A stretch of 64,000 nt of DNA from Sipunculus nudus (lineage: Eukaryota; Annelida; Sipuncula; Golfingiida; Sipunculidae): NCBI GenBank assembly GCA_026874595.1, contig CM049311.1:45881676-45945675 (forward strand), given 5' to 3'. The notes beneath the pieces were generated by a model. That model worked only from the letters and a program-made list of their open reading frames with translations. It had not been told where the DNA came from and did no database searches. Each line of letters opens with the position of its first letter. The stretch's first letter is position 1. The translations under genes and the position numbers were made by a program. Shown one piece after another: positions 13,172-27,762 of this stretch.

Positions 13172-13363
13172 CCTATAATTTGTGAGTTACCGAACGAAAA
13201 CACAATACAGAGGAATCTTTCTGAGAAACTAATTGTCTACTATGACCCCCTGTCTGCTAAGACTATTTAACTGTCTACTAAGGCCACCTGTCTAATAAGA
13301 AGATCTGTCTACTAAGACCATCCTTGAGTGAACCGAACGCATTCACATTGGTTATAACTATCC
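13172..13363. repeat. Inter-array spacer S1 with about 20-bp subrepeats
   Basis: Sequence between 29-bp arrays. It holds about five degenerate copies of a roughly 20-bp unit around TGTCTACTAAGACC. The same spacer, with about a dozen substitutions, recurs at 14467-14657, and exact copies of both recur in the downstream segmental copy. Confidence 0.85.
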
Positions 13364-14466
13364 AGAGGCTGATTTACCTGAAACAGAAAGAGAGAGGCTG
13401 ATGTACCTGATACAGAGGGACAGAGGCTGATTCTGATACCGAGGGACAGATGCCGATGTACCTGATACAGAGAACAGAGACTGATGTACCTGATACAGAG
13501 GGATATAGGCTGATGTACCTGATACAGAGGGACAGAGGCTGACGTACCTGATATAGAGGGACACAGGCTGATGTACCTTTTACAGAGGACAGAGGCTGAT
13601 GTATTTAATACAGAAAGACAGAGGCTGATGTACATAGTATAGAAAGAGAGAGGCTGATGCACCTGATACAGAGGGGCAGAGGCTGATGACCTGATACAGA
13701 GGGACAGAGACTGATGTACCAGATACAGAGAACAGAGACTGATGTACCTGATACAGAGGGATATAGGCTGATGTACCTGATACAGAGGGACAGAGGCTGA
13801 CGTACCTGATAGAGAGGGACACAGGCTGATGTACCTGATACAGAGGGACACAGGCTGATGTACCTGATACAGAGGGACAGAGACTGATGTACCAGATACA
13901 GAGAACAGAGACTGGTGTACCTGATACAGAGGGATATAGGCTGATGTACCTGATACAGAGGGACAGAGGCTGACGTACCTGATAGAGAGGGACACAGGCT
14001 GATGTACCTGATACAGAAAGACAGAGGCTGATGTACCTGATACAGAGGAACAGAGGCTGACGTACCTGATAGAGAGGGACAGAGGCTGATGTACCTTTTA
14101 CAGAGGACAGAGGCTGATGTACCTAATACAGAAAGACAGTGGCTGATGTACCTGGTATAGAAAGAGAGAGGCTGATGCACCTGATACAGAGGGGCAGAGG
14201 CTGATGACCTGATACAGAGGGACAGAGACTGATGTACCTGATACAGAGGGACATAGGCTGACGTACCTGATACAGAAAGACAGAGGCTGATGTACCTGAT
14301 ACAGAGGAACAGAGGCTGATGTACCTGATACAGAGGACAGAGGCTGATGTACCTGATACAGAGGACAGAGGCTGATGTACCAGATACAGAGGGACAGAGG
14401 CTGACGTACCTGATACAGAGGGACAGAGACTGATGTACCTGATACAGAGTGACAGAGACTGATGTA
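13364..14466. repeat. 29-bp minisatellite array B (about 38 units)
   Basis: Same 29-bp unit as array A, with more variant units (for example GAGAGAGGCTG and TACCTTTTACAG). Internally about 258 bp are repeated once (block beginning about 13525 and again about 13783); this extra block is missing from the downstream copy. Confidence 0.93.
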
Positions 14467-14657
14467 ACCTATAATTTGTGAGTTACTGGACGAAAACACA
14501 ACACAGAGGAATCTTTCCGAGAAACTAATTGTCTACTAAGACCCCCTGTCTGCTAAGACTATATACCTGTCTACTAAGGCCACCTGTCTAATAAGAAAAT
14601 CTGTCTACTAAGACCATCCTTGAGTGAACCGAACGCATTCACATTGGTTATAACTGG
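14467..14657. repeat. Inter-array spacer S2
   Basis: Second, diverged copy of spacer S1 (starts ACCTATAATTTGTGAGTTAC, ends ACATTGGTTATAACTGG). It shows that an older spacer-plus-array duplication preceded the 2.7 kb duplication. Confidence 0.85.
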
Positions 14658-15542
14658 CCTATATCTAATAAGACCACCTATGAATTATGTCCACGTTTTA
14701 CCAGTCACATGGGTGGTCTTTTTACACCGGTTTTATTGTACTATTAATTAGTAGTGAACATAAATAACATTTCACGCCTGCGTACTTCTTCGCTGTAAAC
14801 TCTGACCTATACAGGTTATAACCATTCAGGCAGTTTTCCAGTGGCGGATCCAGAAATTCGTGAACGGGGGGGGGGGGGCGCTAATACTGGGTTAGCGGTT
14901 GATGGGTATTAAGAAAAAATAAGGTCTTAAATTGTGCATGTAAATTATTAAATATATATATATATATTTATATATATATAATTATTATTATTATAACTTA
15001 ATATATTTTTAGTCTATGAAAAATAGGCTGTTTTAATGAAGAAAAGGTGACTTACTAATCTTATTGCTATGGAATAAAATGATAAATGAAAAAAAGTACG
15101 AATTATGAATAACTTGGAAATAAATAGATTAAATGAGAGAAGTTACCGCTCAACAGAGTGAGAGGGGGGGCCTGGATCCGACACAGTTTTCATTGTTTCG
15201 GGTTCTCACGGCGATGAGTTTTGCGAGGGGTGCTCCGCTGACATTCTTTTTTTATGATTAGGTTTAGATTCATGTGTTTCGATACAAAAAACATGATGTT
15301 AATATACCCGGGACAGCCAATGTACTGGATAATGCTAACTGTATTTTACATAACCCTGCCACAAACAGCAACGCGGAGACCGCCTTTTAGATACGGAAAT
15401 GGGCCTCACAAGAACTTTTTAGTTCAACTTATAATGAACTGGCAAGCTACATTTCATAAAATCTCATTAACAGCACAATACGTCACCGTGACCTAATTTT
15501 ATTTTTCATGACTTCAATAATATGTCCACCTTACTGAGCGCC
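14658..15542. other. Unique-sequence part of the duplicated segment
   Basis: AT-rich sequence with a G13 run (14866-14878), a TA/ATT patch (14951-14996) and an 80-codon plus-strand frame (15254-15496) of unknown nature. The frame is repeated exactly at 17681-17923, but that reflects DNA duplication and not selection. No domain recognised. Confidence 0.6.
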
Positions 15543-17969
15543 GACGGACAGAGGTCGATGTATACCTGATACAGAGGACAGAGGCTGATGACCTGATACA
15601 GAAGGACAGAGGCTGATGTACCTGATACAGAGGGACACAGACTGATGTACCTGATACAGAGGGACAGAGGCTGATGTACCTGATACAGAGGACAGAGGCT
15701 GATGTACCTGATACAGAGGGACACAGGCTGATGTACCTGATACAGAGGGACACAGGCTGATGTACCTGATACAGAGGGACACAGGCTGATGTACCTGATA
15801 CAGAGGGACAGAGACTGATGTGCCTGATACAGAGTGACAGAGACTGATGTAACCTATAATTTGTGAGTTACCGAACGAAAACACAATACAGAGGAATCTT
15901 TCTGAGAAACTAATTGTCTACTATGACCCCCTGTCTGCTAAGACTATTTAACTGTCTACTAAGGCCACCTGTCTAATAAGAAGATCTGTCTACTAAGACC
16001 ATCCTTGAGTGAACCGAACGCATTCACATTGGTTATAACTATCCAGAGGCTGATTTACCTGAAACAGAAAGAGAGAGGCTGATGTACCTGATACAGAGGG
16101 ACAGAGGCTGATTCTGATACCGAGGGACAGATGCCGATGTACCTGATACAGAGAACAGAGACTGATGTACCTGATACAGAGGGATATAGGCTGATGTACC
16201 TGATACAGAGGGACAGAGGCTGACGTACCTGATAGAGAGGGACACAGGCTGATGTACCTGATACAGAGGGACACAGGCTGATGTACCTGATACAGAGGGA
16301 CAGAGACTGATGTACCAGATACAGAGAACAGAGACTGGTGTACCTGATACAGAGGGATATAGGCTGATGTACCTGATACAGAGGGACAGAGGCTGACGTA
16401 CCTGATAGAGAGGGACACAGGCTGATGTACCTGATACAGAAAGACAGAGGCTGATGTACCTGATACAGAGGAACAGAGGCTGACGTACCTGATAGAGAGG
16501 GACAGAGGCTGATGTACCTTTTACAGAGGACAGAGGCTGATGTACCTAATACAGAAAGACAGTGGCTGATGTACCTGGTATAGAAAGAGAGAGGCTGATG
16601 CACCTGATACAGAGGGGCAGAGGCTGATGACCTGATACAGAGGGACAGAGACTGATGTACCTGATACAGAGGGACATAGGCTGACGTACCTGATACAGAA
16701 AGACAGAGGCTGATGTACCTGATACAGAGGAACAGAGGCTGATGTACCTGATACAGAGGACAGAGGCTGATGTACCTGATACAGAGGACAGAGGCTGATG
16801 TACCAGATACAGAGGGACAGAGGCTGACGTACCTGATACAGAGGGACAGAGACTGATGTACCTGATACAGAGTGACAGAGACTGATGTAACCTATAATTT
16901 GTGAGTTACTGGACGAAAACACAACACAGAGGAATCTTTCCGAGAAACTAATTGTCTACTAAGACCCCCTGTCTGCTAAGACTATATACCTGTCTACTAA
17001 GGCCACCTGTCTAATAAGAAAATCTGTCTACTAAGACCATCCTTGAGTGAACCGAACGCATTCACATTGGTTATAACTGGCCTATATCTAATAAGACCAC
17101 CTATGAATTATGTCCACGTTTTACCAGTCACATGGGTGGTCTTTTTACACCGGTTTTATTGTACTATTAATTAGTAGTGAACATAAATAACATTTCACGC
17201 CTGCGTACTTCTTCGCTGTAAACTCTGACCTATACAGGTTATAACCATTCAGGCAGTTTTCCAGTGGCGGATCCAGAAATTCGTGAACGGGGGGGGGGGG
17301 GGGGGCGCTAATACTGGGTTAGCGGTTGATGGGTATTAAGAAAAAATAAGGTCTTAAATTGTGCATGTAAATTATTAAATATATATATATATATTTATAT
17401 ATATATAATTATTATTATTATAACTTAATATATTTTTAGTCTATGAAAAATAGGCTGTTTTAATGAAGAAAAGGTGACTTACTAATCTTATTGCTATGGA
17501 ATAAAATGATAAATGAAAAAAAGTACGAATTATGAATAACTTGGAAATAAATAGATTAAATGAGAGAAGTTACCGCTCAACAGAGTGAGAGGGGGGGCCT
17601 GGATCCGACACAGTTTTCATTGTTTCGGGTTCTCACGGCGATGAGTTTTGCGAGGGGTGCTCCGCTGACATTCTTTTTTTATGATTAGGTTTAGATTCAT
17701 GTGTTTCGATACAAAAAACATGATGTTAATATACCCGGGACAGCCAATGTACTGGATAATGCTAACTGTATTTTACATAACCCTGCCACAAACAGCAACG
17801 CGGAGACCGCCTTTTAGATACGGAAATGGGCCTCACAAGAACTTTTTAGTTCAACTTATAATGAACTGGCAAGCTACATTTCATAAAATCTCATTAACAG
17901 CACAATACGTCACCGTGACCTAATTTTATTTTTCATGACTTCAATAATATGTCCACCTTACTGAGCGCC
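15543..17969. repeat. Segmental tandem duplication, copy 2 (2427 bp)
   Basis: Copy of 12862-15542. It contains array (15543-15852), spacer S1 (15853-16044), array (16045-16889), spacer S2 (from 16890) and the unique part. Offset is 2681 up to about 16200, 2423 after a 258-bp indel in the array, and 2427 after the G run (17 G against 13). I noticed no substitutions in the parts compared. This is either a very recent duplication or an assembly artefact. Confidence 0.93.
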
Positions 17970-20293
<2,324 letters not shown>

Positions 20294-20305
20294 TGTGTGT
20301 GTGTG

Positions 20306-20358
<53 letters not shown>
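20294..20358. repeat. Self-complementary GT-TA-CA microsatellite
   Basis: A (GT)6-7 block is followed by (TA)7 and then (CA)19. The GT and CA arms are reverse complements around the TA centre, so the tract can fold as a hairpin or cruciform. Confidence 0.95.
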
Positions 20359-20361
<3 letters not shown>

Positions 20362-23300
20362 AGCTGAGTTATAGGACCGAGAGAGAGCTAGAGTACTCGA
20401 ATAGACTACAGTCGGGGCCGCTGAGATCTGTACATGTACACCGGCCGGGAGGCCAAGGTTTAACAATGACCGTGTCGCTACGGGTTCATGAATGTACAAA
20501 TTACTCAGGGGGTACGGCTGTAAACACAGATTTATCATACATGAACGGTCCCTGCTGCGGGCATTCTGGTTTGGTCGGTACATGTGGCCTTTTAATCAGC
20601 GCCTTGTACATGTATTGGTTTATACAATTTACCAATTTAAAAGTCCTATTCATTCACAATCTCGACAATGTTTGTGATATTTTGTCTCATGTTACTAATT
20701 CCCGACATTTTAGCCTGTTGTGTCCTTACACACAAATCTCATATAATGCATGTGTGTATATTTTATATAAAGACGTACATTCAGTGTAAGAGAGCTGCTT
20801 GGTTTGATTTTTCTTGTATTTTGTATATATATACACACCATGAACCTCATGTACCACTTTGCCCAGTAACTTCTTACAAGCCATTTTTGTGAAAAAAGCT
20901 AACCCGGAACTGAATGAATTATCATGGCATGATGGCGTAAATTAATGATACATCTTTCTGGGAATTAAGTGAATAAATTGATTTTTCCCATTTTCCTGTG
21001 TACATTATAGAGAAAAACAAGAAAAAGATGGACGGGACTTTTAAATTAATAATTTAGATAATCATGCTAAATAAATTTCATTTAAATATTGTTTATACTT
21101 AGAAATGGTGGTAAAACTTGACCATCTATGATACAAAAAGAAAACAAATTTCGATACATGTTTGATAAATATATTGGTCAGCAAGGGCTGTTTAAATTCA
21201 CGCCTGCATGGTCTTATATATTCATGTGATCCTCCAGTATAAACAAAATATTTTTAATATGATATAGTTGACCTAACTGTATTACTAATATAATTCAATA
21301 CTTTTCATCATGATTAAGTTAACTTAGTCCCAATGTACATCGTTTATTATATACAAGTATATTCTAGGCGTTGCCTTCATGCTTGACCTAACCTCTGTTC
21401 TACGAATGTGTATTATAAAGTTCTAATTGTAATTTCTTGTTTTATTTTTTTTTATTATTTCCTATCGTATGCACATCATACATGGATTTGGGCGTGGTTC
21501 ATAAAAATTATTTTGGCATTTACCTTATAGATACAAGGGTTGAGCGCTGTCCTTCGAGTTTACTTTCATGTCACAAAAATTTCCTCTTGTTATCTTTTTT
21601 AGCAATTTTAAAATATGAAATCGACCAATTGCTCAAGTCCATCTGCGGATGGGTTAGATCGACCGATGGCTCGTGACATATACACTTATATGTTTGTACA
21701 ACTGTAGAGGGTAAGCTCTCCCCAGCACGGCCACATGATGCAAGACAAGATAAATCAAACTCAAAATGCGCAGGAATAACCGTCGCCAATATATGCAGGT
21801 TTAATCGAACAAAATATGTATAATTTAACTCTCGGTGGTCTGAAATGCAACATCGAACATATTATTTATGTATTTTTCTTTTGATATCGTGCACAGATTT
21901 ATTTGTGTCCGAATACAACATTCCTGTTCAGCTCCTTGTAACCAACAACTTATCTGTCAAATGTTTGTGACGTTAAATCATTATTGAGATCGATATTAAT
22001 TCAGCCCCTTAGTCTGAGCATGAAAGACGAATCCTGGCAAATTTCATTTCCGACGAATCTTTCAGAGTTGCTTTCTGATCCATATGGATTTGGAAAAGCT
22101 TTCATCGAGAGAATTTCATTCATCTGCCACAACGTCAGCGTAAAAAAGAACAGAGGTTCTGTGATTTCAGTGAGTTAGGATAGCATGCAAAGACGGGTAT
22201 GCCTTGAGATACGCTGTTTATCAGGGGAAGCGTCAACAATTATAGCTCAATCTGAGCTGGCATCAGTACCCGACATAGATCCCGCAACCTGCTGCGGTGC
22301 CGGCCCCCGAGTCCGCCACGGCACTTCAAAGGCAGCGGCGACAAACAACCAGCCCAGACATCAGAAACACTGAGACAAAAATCAACAACACTGAAAATGA
22401 TTGGACCCGGCCGATCGAACTCTCTCACAGAGGAAGTTCCGCGTCTACGTTTCAGTAAGTGCTGGCAAGATCGTGGTTGGAAAAGCGCCTTCTTTCATGC
22501 TCGTATAACCCAGCTTCTTTGAAGTGAGTTGATTGCTGTCGCACCAACAAGATAACCATCAGAGGACTTAAACTAGTGGCCAGAGAAGGGAGATCAGTAG
22601 CTGATGCCCGACTCCAATCTCAAACTAGTAGTTGCCCCCATCTCTGATCCCTGCGTTGGTGACCACGGCTGCCATTGGATTCAATATGTATGAGGTTTGC
22701 TGGATGGATCCAACGTAATGAACTACGTCGCTGGCTCATCTGGGAGTCGCACCCCGGTAATACGACCAGTTGTTACGGCGCGATACTTCATCAGATAGCC
22801 GTATTGTTCGTACACCACACGTAGTCCACAAACCAACCCCACTAGCAAATTTCAGCTCGGGATCCCCTTCAGGCTCCCATGATGCCTCTGGGATAAAAAT
22901 AATATGCAAGCCAGATGTAGATAGCTTACAATAATAACGCTGTCCAAATGCCAGGGAACCTTTGTCAATACTATCTTTAATGCGGGTTAGGGGTCGGAGT
23001 TTGAATCATGTATACGGGTATGGTCATTTATGTTGAATGTCCAGCGACTCGTGATTGTAATTCATACTGCGTATTGCGTAGTTTGTTAGGGAAATGCTTG
23101 ATACTACAGTGTGCACCTGCTTACAGATCATCAAAATGGAACCGTATCTTACAGATAAGGGCTATAGACATTGTCTGATTGTCTTCAACTGTCTGCCTGC
23201 CAGGCGTGCACAGCTCCGTTCATGTTACCAATGATTTGTTTTGGTAGACTAAACTACAGATATTCATCATTTCAATATTGGATGTTATTACTTTTTCTTC

Positions 23301-25204
23301 ATTTTACTTATTTTTATCACATTCGTTGATTTATGTGGCGTTGTTCTTAACTGAACAATCTGTGTTTTGACATGTAAAAAGAAATGAACAACCAAGAACG
23401 ATTAAACTTGAAGGGCTAATCGTTCAGATTCCATGGTATTGGATAACATGGCTAATATCTAAACGTGATAAAAATGAACCAGAATCAATGAGGTGTCCAG
23501 CAAACATCACATGCCTGTCATTTGTACGATGTAGATCTTATTAAATACAAACTCAGGCAAACTGCTTGGATCTTCATTTGCAGTAAGTCATCTGTGAGTG
23601 GGCCATAAAACCTGATGTATATAATGAAAGCACTTCTTTCCTATTCCCGTGGATTTTCTTTAAATCTAATATCGATTTGCTGTTAGGGCTCAACAACAAG
23701 ACGCACGATATATGGAGCATTTAGCGTGGAGAAAGCGTACAGAGAATGGCCGGGTCCACACAGCCCGGAGAGGCTCCGTCACTGCTCGCCCGCCGGACCA
23801 TTAAACCAAGAGGTGGCCATTTCCAAGAAGCCGATATATTGCGTCGGTAGGAAATAGCAGCGTAATTCAGCCGCTACGACCACAATCCAACGTAAATGCC
23901 TGGCCACTGCAAATTAAACGCCAAAATTAAAAGTGATTATCAGATTTTTTTTTACTTGTTTAGGTTTTATGTTTGAGTCTGACATTACACGGTTCATTTC
24001 TGTAGATTTATCAGCAATCATGCTCGGGATTAAAGAAACGGGATCACTAGCATTTTAAAATTAAAAGAGTTTGTTACTATGGAAACGATATATGACAGTC
24101 TTGGCATATACTGGATGATCCATCTATCATTTGATGTATAAGAAGTTCTGTGTCCTGTATATATGGTGTTCTATAGTTTGAACTCAACAGATATTCAAGA
24201 ACGCTCTTGAACAGACGCTTTACTAAATACGTGTAAAGAAGAGCATCTGAATTACTCCAAATCACCAATTACTAAAGTCCATGCCGCTTATACTGACCGC
24301 TCTGCTACATATCACAGGGGCGGATACAGGAGTTTAGAAACGGGGATGCGAAGAGGGGGAATTGTGCATGGGATTGGGACCTCCTCCCATAATGTAGAGA
24401 AACATTTTTGAAAATTTATTTTGTAATAGCGCAATCTTAAAATTGTTTTAAAAGCACCAGGATGCAAAATCCGGCTCCTTTTTTTGCATTAAACGCATAT
24501 TCACAATGTCCCTGAATTATTTTCGCGAATAAGGGGGCGCGCGATTCGTTACACCTATTGTCATATAAACTCCTTACATTTCAGACCACTCAAATTGCAT
24601 CTTTCTGGAACATTTATTCATCAGCTCAGTTTTGTTTATCTGAACCCATTGACTTCATTGCTAATTTCAATTCTAATTCATATCATTTTAATATCTGACA
24701 ATTCAATACAATTCAATTCAATTCATATATTTCTTCTTCAATTCTAGTTCAATTCCGGTTCAGTTTAATTTAATGTCAAACAATTCAGTACAATATAATT
24801 CAGTTCGTTTCATACATTACTTCTTTAATACCATTAAGTTCCGATTGAATTCAGAATTGAATCAAGCTATGAGTACTTAATTCACCACACAACAAGGTTT
24901 TATATTCTGACTTCTTTTTTTCTCTCCCACTCGGACCTTCCGTAATATCCGTATTAATGACTTTAATGACGGGACTTTTAAGATCTTATCAGCCATATAT
25001 TATTCAGCTCTAACGTTATTTGGGAGCAGAATTTGAATGATAAAGGAATAAGATGGTATTGCGAGCAATAAGTGTGTAAATTGATACAGTAGTTTAATTG
25101 TTTAATTGCTTCGTCTTCGTTATGGTGGTATTTTCGTTCTGGACAAGTAATTTTTAAGGTTATTTACGAAATCGAAGTGACGCACGTCCTGATGTAAAAA
25201 AAAG
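20359..25204. other. Long stretch without a recognised gene
   Basis: Contains only short frames. A run of ATTCA/AATTC words at about 24663-24860 (densest 24700-24726) is a degenerate pentanucleotide repeat. The section 22180-22880 is less AT-rich than its surroundings but has no recognisable exon or RNA. A B-box-like word on the minus strand at about 22747-22758 lacks a partner A-box. Confidence 0.5.
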
Positions 25205-26486
25205 ACTAGGGACCCAATTTGTCTATAAGGATATGTTTATGAGCTTTTTCAAAATATGGGTCCTGTGATCAGTTTAGAGCCTACCAAAACTGGAATCCAC
25301 AATCTTTTTTTATAGAAGTGGGTCCTGCGACCTTGACATTTGACCTCATGACCACAAAATCAAAAGGGTTCTTACATTATTGATGGGGTTATATATTAGT
25401 TAAGATTGAAACCAATATGTTAATCCAAACTGGAGTTATCATCCAGAAACAAATATGTTCACAGATGCCCCTGTGACCTTGACCTTTTACCTTGTGACCC
25501 CAAAATCAATCAGCTTCTTTCCCTATCGGCAGGTCAGCTATATGTGCAAGATGGGAGGTTTGGGATGAAACGTTTGACATATAAAAATGCATGAACAATC
25601 TTTTTTTAAATAAGTGGGTCCTGTGACTTGACCTTAGACCTCATGACCCCAAAATCAACAGAATTCTTGCGTTAGAGGTGGGCCATATATAATTTAAGTT
25701 TGAAATCCACGTGTCAATCGAAACTGGAGTTATCATCAGGAAACACGTTTGACAAACATACAGAACGACGACCAGTCGGACGGACAGGGTGATTAATGTA
25801 GGGCATCCACTTGTTCAAGCAGGGCCCTAATAAACAACACAAGCAAGGTTTTAGGACATAGATGAAACCACAGTTGCGAATCTGATACATCAATATAATT
25901 GGGCACGTTCAAAAATAATTGAAAAATGCATCAAAAATAGAAAGAAATTTTGGATGGCGCCATCAGTCTTCAGGAACTGAAGAAATCAATCATAATCAAT
26001 GAACACACCGGGTTTCGGGACACTTGACGAAACCACAGCTGAGAAACTGACATAACTGCTAGCATTTGATGATCTCAAACACAGAAAAAAATCGTATAAA
26101 TTAGAAAAATATACAGAAGGCGCCACCAGTTTTCGTGCACTGCCAAAACTACTCACGGTCAATATTCATGGCAAGATTCAGGGCAACCCATGCATTAATC
26201 AAGTTACTGAAGGTTTTGTATAATATTTTTAATTATTCTGGTTGTTGGGGGGGGGGGTATACTTACGAGCCCCATAGCGTGGAGGATATAGAACACAGTG
26301 ATCTAATTTCAGGTTTCAAAGAAGATTTTTTTATAAACCTACCTTGATATTCAGTAACAAGTTTCTAGGATTGGCGGTTACGATTTTTGCCCTGCTAACG
26401 GACGGCTAGACGGGCGGACGAACGACGGACAAAGCGCCATTCCTGATCCTATATACCTCAGTTGACTTTCAGTCAGCTGAGCTAAA
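25205..26486 (+). mobile_element. HINE-like composite element, copy A
   Basis: Starts with the head remnant ACTAGGGACCCA. It continues with three half-cores carrying CTGTGACCTTGACC-type words (25321, 25470, 25617), then GGACGGACAGGG and an internal hairpin (GGGC...GCCC, 25801-25828) followed by CTAATAA. Next come a linker and two partial cores with GGCGCC-centred palindromes (about 25955 and 26112), a GGACG-type tail (26396-26430) and the terminal hairpin CTCAGTTGACT/AGTCAGCTGAG (26457-26481) followed by CTAAAA. Non-autonomous: no protein-coding capacity. The same order of parts occurs at 37192-40283. Confidence 0.7.
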
Positions 26487-26738
26487 AACTGAGATATGGT
26501 ATGCAGCAAAGGACAATGGTACTGCTCACAATATGTGACTGAACTGGTGTTTTTCTAAACGGACTATAAAAGCGCTGATTTTATACTCATACTTATTTAC
26601 TGACGGACGATCATTGTTCACTCCTCCAAGTAACAACTGAGATTCAATTAACCTAATTAACGATGGTATATTGTGTCAGCACGCTCTTTATCACTCTCTG
26701 TAACCTTAGCACTTCGAGGGTTTAATTATATCCACAGC

Positions 26739-26758
26739 TATATATATATATATATATA

Positions 26759-26810
<52 letters not shown>
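26739..26810. repeat. (TA)n microsatellite
   Basis: TA run with one ATTA interruption at 26760-26763. Confidence 0.96.
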
Positions 26811-26811
<1 letters not shown>

Positions 26812-26851
26812 CTCGTAAAATGAGAATTGGATAAGAAAAAAAAAAAAAAAT

Positions 26852-27762
26852 CAAGTGACCCAGGGGTCATGAAGCTCAGCTGACTAGGGAGACATTCACA
26901 AGAGGAATTTTATCATGTAAATGCCAAATTTTATTGATGGTATCCCCATTCAACTGAAGTATAACTCGAACGATATAAGTTACAGAGTCCTTATTTCAGG
27001 TTTCCAAAGATATTGTTCATGGACCTCCCTGGATGTCAAGTCAGAAGATTCTCAGTGCAATGGTCAAGATTTGTGCCCTGTTCACCGACGACCGCATTTT
27101 TGAAGGTCTTAAAAATATAAATTTAAAGAAAATGCGAAAAAAATTGAAAAACAATTACAGGTTGCGCCACCAGTCTGCAGGAACTGATGAAACAATCCAT
27201 GATTAATGTGCATGCAAAGAAAAATGGCGATGAATGCATAAGTTGTTCAGAAACTTGAAGTTTTGTATCAAATTTCTAATTATACTGGGGGTATTTACAA
27301 GTCCTATAGCTCAAAGGATATGGGTAACAGAGACCTAATTTCCCGTTTCCATGGAGATTATTTCAGGGACCTCCCTGCATTTTAAATTAGAAGATTCTAG
27401 GTTGATTGGTTACGATTTGTACCCTGTTAACGGACGACTGCATTTTTGAAGTTTAAAAAGGGAAAAAATGCGTAAAAATTGGGGAAAAACATCCAGGTGG
27501 CGCCACCAGTCTGCAGGAACTGATGAAACACTCCATGATGAATATGCAGGCAAAGAAACATGGTGATGAATGCATTAGTTGTTCAGACTGGAGCTTTTGT
27601 ATCAAATTTTTAATTATTCTGATAGGTACTCCTAAGCCCCATAGCTCGGAGGATATGGGTAACAGAGACCTAATTTCAGGTTTCCAAGGAAATCGTTCAT
27701 GGACCTCCCAGGATGTCAAGATAGAAGATTCCAGGTCCAATGGTTACGGTTTGTGCCTGCTT
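26852..27762 (+). mobile_element. HINE-like element, 3' truncated
   Basis: Begins with the head TCAAGTGACCCAGGGGTCAT and the subterminal word AGCTCAGCTGACT. It carries a head-proximal core plus two further cores with the GCGCCACC palindrome (about 27175 and 27496), spaced about 321 bp. The last core stops after GGTTTGTGCCTGCTTA and a TA run. There is no GGACG tail and no terminal hairpin, so the right end is missing. Confidence 0.7.

Larger units (their letters stand above)
12862..15542. repeat. Segmental tandem duplication, copy 1 (2681 bp)
   Basis: This block is followed directly by a near-identical copy. The left edge is the word GACGGACAGAGGTCGATG at 12862, which recurs at 15543. The right edge is TTACTGAGCGCC, found at 15542 and again at 17969. 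The junction shares only a 2-base CC with both original flanks, so it looks like a microhomology joint. The block contains the end of array A, a spacer, array B, a second spacer and about 0.88 kb of unique sequence. Confidence 0.93.

Noticed and set aside
10690-13203. 837-codon open frame (minus strand) as a giant repetitive protein gene
   Set aside because: Entirely explained by a 29-bp tandem unit with no stop in any phase; overlapping frames in other phases are equally open, and there is no domain or signal peptide.
15254-15496. Duplicated identical 80-codon frame (also at 17681-17923) as a conserved gene pair
   Set aside because: Identity follows from the recent DNA duplication, including non-coding flanks; no domain is recognisable.
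22740-22800. tRNA-like B-box on the minus strand
   Set aside because: No matching A-box or cloverleaf can be found around it.
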